The translations under genes and the position numbers were made by a program. Below are positions 1-12,730 of a stretch of 64,000 bases of DNA, in pieces. The first letter of the stretch is position 1; each line of letters begins with the position of its first letter. The notes below the pieces were generated by a model. The model made no database searches and was not told the DNA's origin. It worked only from the letters and a program-made list of their open reading frames with translations. Location: contig OZ038380.1 of the NCBI GenBank assembly GCA_964036045.1, forward strand, positions 8,455,913-8,519,912, written 5' to 3'. The stretch comes from Eutreptiella sp. 'Long Island Sound 2002'. Its lineage: Eukaryota > Euglenozoa > Euglenophyceae > Eutreptiales > Eutreptiaceae.

Positions 1-167
1 TTCGGGCATAGTGGCCACAATGTGGGGCACAAACTGTGAGTGCAGCATTGCCGCAAAAAACATACGGTGAGGCCCCAGTTTTTGTGTGTAATAATGATTT
101 ACCACAGTCCAATCATGACTTCTGCACAAAAACTGCATGGCCAAGACCGAGCCAGTTTTGGGGCACA

Positions 168-182
168 GTGGCCACAATGTGG
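168..182. other. Overlapping dyad GTGGCCAC / CCACAATGTGG
   Basis: GTGGCCAC (168-175) is a perfect 8-bp palindrome. It overlaps CCACA-A-TGTGG (172-182), an inverted repeat with 5-bp arms and a 1-base spacer. The pair recurs in most monomers. The flavour reading GTGACCAC loses the first palindrome, and the variant AATGAGGGGC loses the second. No function is shown by the sequence. Confidence 0.85.
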
Positions 183-323
183 GGCACAAACTGTGAGTGC
201 AGCATTGCCGCAAAAAACACATGGTTAGACCCCAGTTTTGTGTGTAATAATGATTTACCACAGTCCAATCATGACTTCTGCACAAAAACTGCATGGCCAA
301 GACCGAGCCAGTTTTGGGGCATA
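168..323 (+). repeat. Representative 156-bp monomer
   Basis: This copy is exactly 156 bp from one GTGGCCAC to the next. It holds an 8-bp palindrome overlapping CCACAATGTGG, an A6 tract, two copies of a CATGG...AGACC...CCAGTTTTG module and two TGGCCA sites (a third-party check: these sit about 31 and 125 bp apart). In a typical copy two CpGs are nearly constant, in TTGCCGCAA and AAGACCGAGCC; others (ATACGG, ACACGG, TGCGGC) mark sub-variants. The length is 52 codons, so reading frames carry through from copy to copy. The length is close to one nucleosome core plus a short linker, which would suit one phased nucleosome per copy; this is inference. Confidence 0.95.
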
Positions 324-2239
324 GTGGCCACAATGTGGGGCACAAACTGTGAGTGCAGCATTGCCGCAAAAAACATACGGTGAGGCCCCAGTTTTGTGTG
401 TAATAATGATTTACCACAGTCCAATCATGACTTCTGCACAAAAACTGCATGGCCAAGACCGAGCCAGTTTTGGGGCATAGTGGCCACAATGTGCGGCGCA
501 AACTGTGAGTGCAGCATTGCCGCAAAAAACATACGGTGAGACCCCAGTTTTGTGTGTAATAATGATTTACCACAGTCCAATCATGACTTCTGCACAAAAA
601 CTGCATGGCCAAGACCGAGCCAGTTTTGGGGCATAGTGGCCACAATGTGCGGCACAAAGTGTGAGTGCAGCATTGCCGCAAAAAACATACGGTGAGACCC
701 CAGTTTTGTGTGCAATAATGATTTACCACAGTCCAACCATGACTTCTGCACAAAGGCTGCATGGCCAAGACCGAGCCAGTTTTGGGGCACAGTGGCCACA
801 ATGTGGGGCACAAACTGTGAGTGCAGCATTGCCGCAAAAAACACATGGTGAGACCCCAGTTTTGTGTGTAATAATGATTTACCACAGTCCAATCATGACT
901 TCTGCACAAAGGCTGCATGGCCAAGACCGAGCCAGTTTTGGGGCACAGTGGCCACAATGTGGGGCACAAACTGTGAGTGCAGCATTGCCGCAAAAAACAT
1001 ACGGTGAGGCCCCAGTTTTGTGTGTAATAATGATTTACCACAGTCCAACCATGACTTCTGCACAAAAACTGCATGGCCAAGACCGAGCCAGTTTTGGGGC
1101 ACAGTGGCCACAATGTGGTGCACAAACAGTGAGTGCAGCATTGCCGCAAAATACACATGGTTGGACCCCAGTTTTGTGTGCAATAATGATTTACCACAGT
1201 CCAACTATGACTTCTGCACAAAGGCTGCATGGCCAAGACCGAGCCAGTTTTGGGGCACAGTGGCCACAATGTGCGGCACAAACTGTGAGTGCAGCATTGC
1301 CGCAAAAAGCACGTGGTGAGACCCCAGTTTTGTGTGTAATAATGATTTACCACAGTCCAACCATGACTTCTGCACAAAAACTGCATGGCCAAGACCGAGC
1401 CATTTTTCGGGCATAGTGGCCACAATGTGGGGCACAAAGTGTGAGTGCAGCATTGCCGCAAAAAACACATGGTGAGACCCCAGTTTTGTGTGTAATAATG
1501 ATTTACCACAGTCCAATCATGACTTCTGCACAAAGGCTGCATGGCCAAGACCGAGCCAGTTTTGGGGCACAGTGGCCACAATGTGGGGCACAAACTGTGA
1601 GTGCAGCATTGCCGCAAAAAACATACGGTGAGGCCCCAGTTTTGTGTGTAATAATGATTTACCACAGTCCAACCATGACTTCTGCACAAAAACTGCATGG
1701 CCAAGACCGAGCCAGTTTTGGGGCACAGTGGCCACAATGTGGTGCACAAACAGTGAGTGCAGCATTGCCGCAAAATACACATGGTTGGACCCCAGTTTTG
1801 TGTGCAATAATGATTTACCACAGTCCAACTATGACTTCTGCACAAAGGCTGCATGGCCAAGACCGAGCCAGTTTTGGGGCACAGTGGCCACAATGTGGGG
1901 CACAAACTGTGAGTGCAGCATTGGCGCAAAAAACACATGGTGAGACCCCAGTTTTGTGTGTAATAATGATTTACCACAATCCAACCATGACTTCTGCACA
2001 AAGGCTGCATGGCCAAGACCGAGCCAGTTTTGGAGCATTGTGACCACAATGTGGGGCACAAACAGTGAGTGCAGCATTGCCGCAAAAACCACATGGTGAG
2101 ACCCCAGTTTTGTGTGCAATAATGATTCACCACAGTCCAATCATGACTTTGCACAAAGGCTGCATGGCCAAGACCGAGCCAGTTTTGGAGCATTGTGACC
2201 ACAATGTGGGGCACAAACAGTGAGTGCAGCATTGCCGCA

Positions 2240-5140
2240 AAAAGCACGTGGTGAGACCCGAGTTTTGTGTGTAATAATGATTTACCACAGTCCAACCATG
2301 ACTTCTGCACAAAAACTGCATGGCCAAGACCGAGCCAGTTTCGGGGCATAGTGGCCACAATGTGGGGCACAAAGTGTGAGTGCAGCATTGCCGCAAAAAA
2401 CATACGGCGAGGCCCCAGTTTTGTGTGTAATAATGGTTTACCACAGTCCAACCATGACTTCTGCACAAAAACTGCATGGCCAAGACCGAGCCAGTTTTGG
2501 GGCATAGTGGCCACAATGTGGGGCACAAACTGTGAGTGCAGCATTGCCGCAAAAAACATACGGTGAGGCCCCAGTTTTGTGTGTAATAATGATGTACCAC
2601 AGTCCAATCATGACTTCTGCACAAAAACTGCATGGCCAAGACCGAGCCAGTTTTGGGGCACAGTGGCCACAATGTGGGGCACAAACCGTGAGTGCAGCAT
2701 TGCCGCAAAAAACATACGGTGAGGCCCCAGTTTTGTGTGTAATAATGATTTACCACAGTCCAATCATGACTTCTGCACAAAAACTGCATGGCCAAGACCG
2801 AGCCAGTTTTGGGGCATAGTGGCCACAATGTGCGGCACAAACTGTGAGTGCAGCATTGCCGCAAAAAACACATGGTGAGACCCCAGTTTTGTGTGTAATA
2901 ATGATTTACCACAGTCCAACCATGACTTCTGCAAAAAGGCTGCATGGCCAAGACCGAGCCAGTTTTGGGGCACAGTGGCCACAATGTGGGGCACAAACTG
3001 TGAGTGCAGCATTGTCGCAAAAAACACATGGTGAGACCCCAGTTTTGTGTGTAATAATGATTTACCACAGTCCAACCATGACTTCTGCACAAAGGCTGCA
3101 TGGCCAAGACCGAGCCAGTTTTGGAGCATTGTGACCACAATGTGGGGCACAAACAGTGAGTGCAGCATTGCCGCAAAAAACACATGGTGAGACCCCAGTT
3201 TTGTGTGCAATTATGATTCACCACAGTCCAATCATGACTTCTGCACAAAGGCTGCATGGCCAAGACCGAGCCAGTTTTGGAGCATTGTGACCACAATGTG
3301 GGGCACAAACAGTGAGTGCAGCATTGCCGCAAAAAGCACGTGGTGAGATCCCAGTTTTGTGTGTAATAATGATTTACCACAGTCCAACCATGACTTCTGC
3401 ACAAAAACTGCATGGCCAAGACCGAGCCAGTTTTGGGGCATAGTGGCCACAATGTGGGGCACAAAGTGTGAGTGCAGCATTGCCGCAAAAAACATACGGT
3501 GAGGCCCCAGTTTTGTGTGTAATAATGATTTACCACAGTCCAATAATGACTTCTGCACAAAAGCTGCATGGCCAAGACCGAGCCAGTTTTGGGGCATAGT
3601 GGCCACAATGTGCGGCACAAACTGTGAGTGCAGCATTGCCGCAAAAAGCACGTGGTGAGACCCCAGTTTTGTGTGTAATAATGATTTACCACAGTCCAAC
3701 CATGACTTCTGCACAAAAACTGCATGGCCAAGACCGAGCCAGTTTCGGGGCATAGTGGCCACAATGTGGGGCACAAAGTGTGAGTGCAGCATTGCCGCAA
3801 AAAACATACGGCGAGGCCCCAGTTTTGTGTGTAATAATGGTTTACCACAGTCCAACCATGACTTCTGCACAAAAACTGCATGGCCAAGACCGAGCCAGTT
3901 TTGGGGCATAGTGGCCACAATGTGGGGCACAAACTGTGAGTGCAGCATTGCCGCAAAAAACATACGGTGAGGCCCCAGTTTTGTGTGTAATAATGATGTA
4001 CCACAGTCCAATCATGACTTCTGCACAAAAACTGCATGGCCAAGACCGAGCCAGTTTTGGGGCACAGTGGCCACAATGTGGGGCACAAACCGTGAGTGCA
4101 GCATTGCCGCAAAAAACATACGGTGAGGCCCCAGTTTTGTGTGTAATAATGATTTACCACAGTCCAATCATGACTTCTGCACAAAAACTGCATGGCCAAG
4201 ACCGAGCCAGTTTTGGGGCATAGTGGCCACAATGTGCGGCACAAACTGTGAGTGCAGCATTGCCGCAAAAAACACATGGTGAGACCCCAGTTTTGTGTGT
4301 AATAATGATTTACCACAGTCCAACCATGACTTCTGCACAAAGGCTGCATGGCCAAGACCGAGCCAGTTTTGGGGCACAGTGGCCACAATGTGGGGCACAA
4401 ACTGTGAGTGCAGCATTGTCGCAAAAAACACATGGTGAGACCCCAGTTTTGTGTGTAATAATGATTTACCACAGTCCAACCATGACTTCTGCACAAAGGC
4501 TGCATGGCCAAGACCGAGCCAGTTTTGGAGCATTGTGACCACAATGTGGGGCACAAACAGTGAGTGCAGCATTGCCGCAAAAAACACATGGTGAGACCCC
4601 AGTTTTGTGTGCAATTATGATTCACCACAGTCCAATCATGACTTCTGCACAAAGGCTGCATGGCCAAGACCGAGCCAGTTTTGGAGCATTGTGACCACAA
4701 TGTGGGGCACAAACAGTGAGTGCAGCATTGCCGCAAAAAGCACGTGGTGAGATCCCAGTTTTGTGTGTAATAATGATTTACCACAGTCCAACCATGACTT
4801 CTGCACAAAAACTGCATGGCCAAGACCGAGCCAGTTTTGGGGCATAGTGGCCACAATGTGGGGCACAAAGTGTGAGTGCAGCATTGCCGCAAAAAACATA
4901 CGGTGAGGCCCCAGTTTTGTGTGTAATAATGATTTACCACAGTCCAATAATGACTTCTGCACAAAAGCTGCATGGCCAAGACCGAGCCAGTTTTGGGGCA
5001 TAGTGGCCACAATGTGCGGCACAAACTGTGAGTGCAGCATTGCCGCAAAAAGCACGTGGTGAGACCCCAGTTTTGTGTGTAATAATGATTTACCACAGTC
5101 CAACCATGACTTCTGCACAAAAACTGCATGGCCAAGACCG
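2240..5140. repeat. 9-mer higher-order repeat, period 1404 bp
   Basis: About 2240-3643 is repeated at 3644-5047 with very few differences, and roughly 90 further bases match again. Shared rare variants include AATAATGGTTTACC (about 2430 and 3834), AATGATGTACC (about 2589 and 3993), CATTGTCGCAAAA (about 3011 and 4415) and GTGCAATTATGATTC (about 3206 and 4610). One visible difference is TCTGCAAAAAGGC near 2930, which reads TCTGCACAAAGGC in the second copy. Confidence 0.9.
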
Positions 5141-5148
5141 AGCCATTT

Positions 5149-6700
5149 TTCGGGCATAGTGGCCACAATGTGGGGCACAAACTGTGAGTGCAGCATTGCC
5201 GCAAAAAACATACGGTGAGGCCCCAGTTTTGTGTGTAATAATGATTTACCACAGTCCAATCATGACTTCTGCACAAAAACTGCATGGCCAAGACCGAGCC
5301 AGTTTTGGGGCACAGTGGCCACAATGTGGGGCACAAACTGTGAGTGCAGCATTGCCGCAAAAAACACATGGTTAGACCCCAGTTTTGTGTGTAATAATGA
5401 TTTACCACAGTCCAATCATGACTTCTGCACAAAAACTGCATGGCCAAGACCGAGCCAGTTTTGGGGCATAGTGGCCACAATGTGGGGCACAAACTGTGAG
5501 TGCAGCATTGCCGCAAAAAACATACGGTGAGGCCCCAGTTTTGTGTGTAATAATGATTTACCACAGTCCAATCATGACTTCTGCACAAAAACTGCATGGC
5601 CAAGACCGAGCCAGTTTTGGGGCATAGTGGCCACAATGTGGGGCACAAACTGTGAGTGCAGCATTGCCGCAAAAAACATACGGTGAGGCCCCAGTTTTGT
5701 GTGTAATAATGATTTACCACAGTCCAATCATGACTTCTGCACAAAAACTGCATGGCCAAGACCGAGCCAGTTTTGGGGCATAGTGGCCACAATGTGCGGC
5801 GCAAACTGTGAGTGCAGCATTGCCGCAAAAAACATACGGTGAGACCCCAGTTTTGTGTGTAATAATGATTTACCACAGTCCAACCATGACTTCTGCACAA
5901 AAACTGCATGGCCAAGACCGAGCCAGTTTTGGGGCATAGTGGCCACAATGTGCGGCACAAACTGTGAGTGCAGCATTGCCGCAAAAAACATACGGTGAGA
6001 CCCCAGTTTTGTGTGCAATAATGATTTACCACAGTCCAACCATGACTTCTGCACAAAGGCTGCATGGCCAAGACCGAGCCAGTTTTGGGGCATAGTGGCC
6101 ACAATGTGGGGCACAAACTGTGAGTGCAGCATTGCCGCAAAAAACACATGGTGAGACCCCAGTTTTGTGTGTAATAATGATTTACCACAGTCCAATCATG
6201 ACTTCTGCACAAAGGCTGCATGGCCAAGACCGAGCCAGTTTTGGGGCACAGTGGCCACAATGTGGGGCACAAACAGTGAGTGCAGCATTGCCGCAAAAAA
6301 CATACGGTGAGGCCCCAGTTTTGTGTGTAATAATGATTTACCACAGTCCAACCATGACTTCTGCACAAAAACTGCATGGCCAAGACCGAGCCAGTTTTGG
6401 GGCACAGTGGCCACAATGTGGTGCACAAACAGTGAGTGCAGCATTGCCGCAAAATACACATGGTTGGACCCCAGTTTTGTGTGCAATAATGATTTACCAC
6501 AGTCCAACTATGACTTCTGCACAAAGGCTGCATGGCCAAGACCGAGCCAGTTTTGGGGCACAGTGGCCACAATGTGGGGCACAAACTGTGAGTGCAGCAT
6601 TGGCGCAAAAAACACATGGTGAGACCCCAGTTTTGTGTGTAATAATGATTTACCACAGTCCAACCATGACTTCTGCACAAAGGCTGCATGGCCAAGACCG
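5149..6700. repeat. Second copy of the block at 1-1270
   Basis: The order of diagnostic variants from position 1 is repeated from about 5149: CATTTTTCGGGCATAG, then CACATGGTTAG, then the rare GTGCGGCGCAAAC (491 and 5794), then the AAAATACACATGGTTGG monomer. The offset changes from about 5147 to 5303, so the second copy has one extra monomer. The four-monomer segment duplicated at 825 and 1449 occurs here once, at about 6128-6573. Confidence 0.8.
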
Positions 6701-9700
6701 AGCCAGTTTTGGAGCATTGTGGCCACAATGTGGGGCACAAACAGTGAGTGCAGCATTGCCGCAAAAAACACATGGTGAGACCCCAGTTTGGTGTGTAATA
6801 ATGATTTACCACAGTCCAACCATGACTTCTGCACAAAGGCTGCATGGCCAAGACCGACCCAGTTTTGGAGCATTGTGACCACAATGAGGGGCACAAACAG
6901 TGAGTGCAGCATTGCCGCAAAATACACATGGTTAGACCCCAGTTTTGTGTGCAATAATGATTTACCACAGTCCAACCGTGACTTCTGCACAAAGGATGCA
7001 TGGCCAAGACGGAGCCAGTTTTGGGGCACAGTGGCCACAATGTGGGGCACAAACTGTGAGTGCAGCATTGCCGCAAAAAGCACGTGCTGAGACCCCAGTT
7101 TTTGTGTGTAATAATGATTTACCACAGTCCAACCATGACTTCTGCACAAAGGCTGCATGGCCAAGACCGAGCCAGTTTTGGAGCATTGTGACCACAATGT
7201 GGGGCACAAAGTGTGAGTGCAGCATTGCCGCAAAAAACACATGGTGTGACCCCAGTTTTGTGTGCAATAATGATTTACCACAGTCCAATCATGACTTCTG
7301 CACAAAGGCTGCATGGCCAAGACCGAGCCAGTTTTGGAGAATTGTGACCACAATGTGGGGCACAAAGTGTGAGTGCAGCATTGCCGCAAAAAACACATGG
7401 TGAGACCCCAGTTTTGTGTGTAATAATGATTTACCACAGTCCAACAATGACTTCTGCACAAAAACTACATGGCCAAGACCGAGCCAGTTTTGGGCCACAG
7501 TGGCCACAATGTGGGGCACAAACAGTGAGTGCAGCATTGCCGCAAAAAACATACGGGGAGGCCCCTGTTTTGTGTGTAATAATGATTTACCACAGTCCAA
7601 TCATGACTTCTGCACAAAAACTGCATGGCCAAGACCGAGCCAGTTTTGGGGCATAGTGGCCACAATGTGGGGCACAAACTGTGAGTGCAGCATTGCCGCA
7701 AAAAACACATGGTGAGACCCCTGTTTTGTGTGCAATAATGATTTACCACAGTCCAACCATGACTTCTGCACAAAGGCTGCATGGCCAAGACCGAGCCAGT
7801 TTCGGAGCATTGTGGCCACAATGAGGGGCACAAACTGTGAGTGCAGCATTGCCGCAAAAAACACATGGTTAGACCCCAGTTTTGTGTGTAATAATGATTT
7901 ACCACAGTCCAATCATGACTTCTGCACAAAGGATGCATGGCCAAGACCGAGCCAGTTTTGGGGCACAGTGGCCACAATGTGGGGCACAAACAGTGAGTGC
8001 AGCATTGCCGCAAAAAACACATGGTGAGACCCCTGTTTTGTGTGCAATAATGATTTACCACAGTCCAACCATGACTTCTGCACAAAAACTGCATGGCCAA
8101 GACCGAGCCAGTTTTGGAGCATTGTGACCACAATGAGGGGCACAAACTGTGAGTGCAGCATTGCGGCAAAAAACACATGGTTAGACCCCAGTTTTGTGTG
8201 TAATAATGATTTACCACAGTCCAATCATGACTTCTGCACAAAGGATGCATGGCCAAGACCGAGCCAGTTTTGGGGCACAGTGGCCACAATGTGGGGCACA
8301 AACTGTGAGTGCAGCATTGCCGCAAAAAACACACTGTGAGACCCCAGTCTTGTGTGTAATAATGATTTACCACAGTCCAATCATGACTTCTCCACAAAGG
8401 CTGCATGGCCAAGACCGAGCCAGCTTTGGGGCACAGTGGCCACAATGTGGGGCACAAACTGTGAGTGCAGCATTGCCGCAAAAAACACATGGTTAGACCC
8501 CAGTTTTGTGTGTAATAATGATTTACCACAGTCCAACCATGACTTCTGCACAAAGGCTGCATGGCCAAGACCGAGCCAGTTTTGGAGCATTGTGACCACA
8601 ATGAGGGGCGCAAACTGTGAGTGCAGCATTGCCGCAAAAAACACATGGTTAGACCCCAGTTTTGTGTGTAATAATGATTTACCACAGTCCAACCATGACC
8701 TCTGCACAAAGGCTGCATGGCCAAGACCGAGCCAGCTTTGGAGCATTGTGGCCACAATGTGGGGCACAAACAGTGAGTGCAGCATTGCCGCAAAAAGCAC
8801 ATGGTTAGACCCCAGTTGTGTGTGTAATAATGATTTACCACAGTCCAACCATGACTTCTGCACAAAGGCTGCATGGCCAAGACCGAGCCAGTTTTGGAGC
8901 ATTGTGACCACAATGTGGGGCACAAACTGTGAGTGCAGCATTGCCGCAAAATACACATGGTTAGACCCCAGTTTTGTGTGCAATAATGATTTACCACAGT
9001 CCAACCGTGAGTTCTGCACAAAGGCTGCATGGCCAAGACGGAGCCAGTTTTGGGGCACAGTGGCCACAATGTGGGGCACAAACTGTGAGTGCAGCATTGC
9101 CGCAAAAAGCACGTGCTGAGACCCCAGTTTTTGTGTGTAATAATGATTTACCACAGTCCGCCCATGACTTCTGCACAAAGGCTGCATGGCCAAGACCGAG
9201 CCAGTTTTGGAGCATTGTGACCACAATGTGGGGCACAAACTGTCAGTGCAGCATTGCCGCAAAAAACACATGGTGTGACCCCAGTTTTGTGTGCAATAAT
9301 GATTTACCACAGTCCAATCATGACTTCTGCACAAAGGCTGCATGGCCAAGACCGAGCCAGTTTTGGAGCATTGTGACCACAATGTGGGGCACAAACTGTG
9401 AGTGCAGCATTGCCGCAAAAAACACATTGTGAGACCCCAGTTTTGTGTGTAATAATGATTTACCACAGTCCAACCATGACTTCTGCACAAAAACTACATG
9501 GCCAAGACCGAGCCAGTTTTGGGGCACAGTGGCCACAATGTGGGGCACAAACAGTGAGTGCAGCATTGCCGCAAAAAACATACGGGGAGGCCCCAGTTTT
9601 GTGTGTAATAATGATTTACCACAGTCCAATCATGACTTCTGCACAAAAACTGCATGGCCAAGACCGAGCCAAATTTGGGGCACAGTGGCCACAATGTGGG

Positions 9701-10130
9701 GCACAACCTGTGAGTGCAGCATTGCCGCAAAAAACACATGGTGAGACCCCAGTTTTGTGTGCAATAATGATTTACCACAGTCCAACCATGACTTCTGCAC
9801 AAAGGCTGCATGGCCAAGACCGAGCCAGTTTCGGAGCATTGTGACCACAATGAGGGGCACAAACTGTGAGTGCAGCATTGCCGCAAAAAACACATGGTTA
9901 GACCCCAGTTTTGTGTGTAATAATGATTTACCACAGTCCAATCATGACTTCTGCACAAAGGATGCATCGCCCAGACCGAGCCAGTTTTGTGGCACAGTAG
10001 CCACAATGTGGGGCACAAACAGTGAGTGCAGCATTGCCGCAAAAAACACATGGTGAGACCCCTGTTTTGTGTGCAATAATGATTTACCACAGTCCAACCA
10101 TGACTTCTGCACAAAGGCTGCATGGCCAAG
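6700..10130. repeat. 13-mer pair, period 2029 bp, with an inner dimer
   Basis: About 6900-8100 matches 8930-10130 at an offset of 2029 bp (13 monomers plus 1). Shared variants include TCCAACCGTGA with AGACGGAGCC, the T5 tracts at 7099 and 9128, AAAACTACATGG (7462 and 9491) and ATACGGGGAGGCC. Inside it, about 7690-8030 is repeated once at an offset of 312 bp (two monomers; GGATGCATGG and CCCCTGTTTTG markers). Confidence 0.85.
6715..6730. other. Perfect 16-bp palindrome CATTGTGGCCACAATG
   Basis: Where a monomer combines GGAGCATTGTGG with CCACAATG, the dyad becomes a perfect 16-bp palindrome. This is one example; others are at 10773-10788, 51969-51984, 59768-59783 and 63983-63998. The more common sister CATTGTGACCACAATG keeps 7-bp arms around AC. 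Copies with CATAGTGGCCACAATG have one mismatched pair. Confidence 0.9.
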
Positions 10131-11229
10131 ACCGAGCCAGTTTTGGAGCATTGTGACCACAATGTGGGGCACAAACTGTGAGTGCAGCATTGCCGCAAAA
10201 AACACATGGTTAGACCCCTGTTTTGTGTGTAATAATGATTTACCACAGTCCAACCATGACTTCTGCACAAAGGCTGCATGGCCAAGACCGAGCCAGTTTT
10301 GGAGCATTGTGACCACAATGTGGGGCACAAACTGTGAGTGCAGCATTGCCGCAAAAAGCACATGGTTAGACCCCAGTTTTGTGTGTAATAATGATTTACC
10401 ACAGTCCAACCATGACTTCTGCACAAAGGGTGCATGGCCAAGACCGAGCCAGTTTTGGAGCACAGTGGCCACAATGTGGGGCACAAACTGTGAGTGCAGC
10501 ATTGCCGCAAAAAATACATGGTTAGACCCCAGTTTTGTGTGTAATAATGATTTACCACAGTCCAACCATGACTTCTGCACAAAGGCTGCATGGCCAAGAC
10601 CGAGCCAGCTTTGGGGCACAGTGGCCACAATGTGGGGCACAAACAGTGAGTGCAGCATTGCCGCAAAATACACATGGTTGGACCCCAGTTTTGTGTGCAA
10701 TAATGATTTACCACAGTCCAACCATGACTTCTGCACAAAGGCTGCATGGCCAAGACCGAGCCAGTTTTGGAGCATTGTGGCCACAATGTGGGGCACAAAC
10801 AGTGAGTGCAGCATTGCCACAAAAAACACATGCTGGGACCCCAGTTTTGTGTGTAATAATGATTTACCACAGTCCAACCATGACTTCCGCACAAAGGCTG
10901 CATGGCCAAGACCGAGCCAGCTTTGGGGCACAGTGGCCACAATGTGGGGCACAAACAGTGAGTGCAGCATTGCCGCAAAAAACACATGGTTAGACCCCAG
11001 TTTTGTGTGCAATAATGATTTGCCACAGTCCAACCATGACTTCTGCACGAAGGCTGCATGGCCAAGACGGAGCCAGTTTTGGAGCATTGTGGACACAATG
11101 TGGGGCACAAACAGTGAGTGCAGCATTGCCACAAAAAACACATGCTGAGACCCCAGTTTTGTGTGTAATGATGATTTACCACAGTCCAACCATGACTTCC
11201 GCACAAAGGCTGCATGGCCAAGACCGAGC
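10130..11229. repeat. Flavour-B monomers without clear higher-order copy
   Basis: About seven monomers of flavour B (AAAGGCTGCATGG, GGAGCATTGTG, CATGGTTAGACC). Some carry TTGCCACAAAAAACACATGC and ACTTCCGCAC, variants that become common again after 52900. Nothing but satellite is seen. Confidence 0.8.
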
Positions 11230-12730
11230 CAGCTTTGGAGCATTGTGACCACAATGTGGGGCACAAACAGTGAGTGCAGCATTGCCACAAAAAACACACC
11301 GTGAGACCCCAGTTTTGTGTGTAATAATGATTTACCACAGTCCAACCATGACTTGCGCACAAAGGCTGCATGGCCAAGACCGAGCCAGCTTTGGGGAACA
11401 GTGGCCACAATGTGGGGCACAAACAGTGAGTGCAGCATTGCCGCAAAAAACACATGGTTAGACCCCGGTTTTGTGTGTAATAATGATTTACCACAGTCCA
11501 ACCATGACTTCTGCACAAAGGCTGCATGGCCAAGACCGAGCCAGTTTTGGAGCATTGTGGCCACAATGTGGGGCACAAACTGTGAGTGCAGCATTGCCGC
11601 AAAAAACACACGGTTAGACCTCTGTTTTGTGTGCAATAATGATTTACCACAGTCCAACCATGACTTCTGCACAAAGGCTGCATGGCCGGGACCGAGCCAG
11701 TTTTGGGGCACAGTGGCCACAATGTGGGGCACAAACAGTGAGTGCAGCATTGCCGCAAAAAACACATGGTGTGACCCCGGTTTTGTGTGTAATAATGATT
11801 TACCACAGTCCAACCATGACTTCTGCACAAAGGCTGCATGCCCAAGACCGAGCCAGTTTTGGAGCATTGTGGCCACACTGTGGGGCACAAACTGTGAGTG
11901 CAGCATTGCCGCAAAAAACACATGGTTAGACCCCAGTTTTGTGTGCAATAATGATTTACCACAGTCCAACCATGACTTCTGCACAAAGGATGCATGGCCA
12001 AGACCGAGCCAGTTTTGGAGCATTGTGGCCACACTGTGGGGCACAAACTGTGAGTGCAGCATTGCCGCAAAAAACACATGGTTAGACCCCAGTTTTGTGT
12101 GCAATAATGATTTACCACAGTCCAACCATGACTTCTGCACAAAGGATGCATGGCCAAGACCGAGCCAGTTTTGGAGCATTGTGACCACAATGTGGGGCAC
12201 AAACAGTGAGTGCAGCATTGCCACAAAAAACACACCGTGAGACCCCAGTTTTGTGTGTAATAATGATTTACCACAGTCCAACCATGACTTGCGCACAAAG
12301 GCTGCATGGCCAAGACCGAGCCAGCTTTGGGGAACAGTGGCCACAATGTGGGGCACAAACAGTGAGTGCAGCATTGCCGCAAAAAACACATGGTTAGACC
12401 CCGGTTTTGTGTGTAATAATGATTTACCACAGTCCAACCATGACTTCTGCACAAAGGCTGCATGGCCAAGACCGAGCCAGTTTTGGAGCATTGTGGCCAC
12501 AATGTGGGGCACAAACTGTGAGTGCAGCATTGCCGCAAAAAACACACGGTTAGACCTCTGTTTTGTGTGCAATAATGATTTACCACAGTCCAACCATGAC
12601 TTCTGCACAAAGGCTGCATGGCCGGGACCGAGCCAGTTTTGGGGCACAGTGGCCACAATGTGGGGCACAAACTGTGAGTGCAGCATTGCCGCAAAAAACA
12701 CATGGTGTGACCCCAGTTTTGTGTGCAATA
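11230..12730. repeat. 6-mer higher-order repeat, period 936 bp
   Basis: About 11230-11790 is repeated at 12166-12726. Both copies share the rare strings AACACACCGTGAG, GACTTGCGCAC, TTGGGGAACAGTGG, GACCTCTGTTTTG and CATGGCCGGGACC. Between them lie two nearly identical monomers with GGCCACACTGTGG (about 11870 and 12026). Confidence 0.88.

Larger units (their letters stand above)
1..2239. repeat. Flavour-A monomers with a 4-mer duplication
   Basis: The window opens inside a monomer (TTCGGGCATAG). A five-T variant at 79-83 makes the first unit 157 bp. A 624-bp, four-monomer duplication links about 825-1270 to 1449-1894; both carry the uncommon GTGGTGCACAAACAG and AAAATACACATGG. A 1-bp deletion near 2148 (GACTTTGCAC instead of GACTTCTGCAC) ends the strict 156-bp phase. 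No gene is seen. Confidence 0.85.

Noticed and set aside
581-892. The recurring 103-codon minus-strand frames spaced 312 bp apart
   Set aside because: Their length is set by one variable site: TCCAATCATG gives a TGA stop on the minus strand, TCCAACCATG gives TGG. Two monomers between such sites make a 312-bp frame. This is satellite polymorphism, not a gene family.
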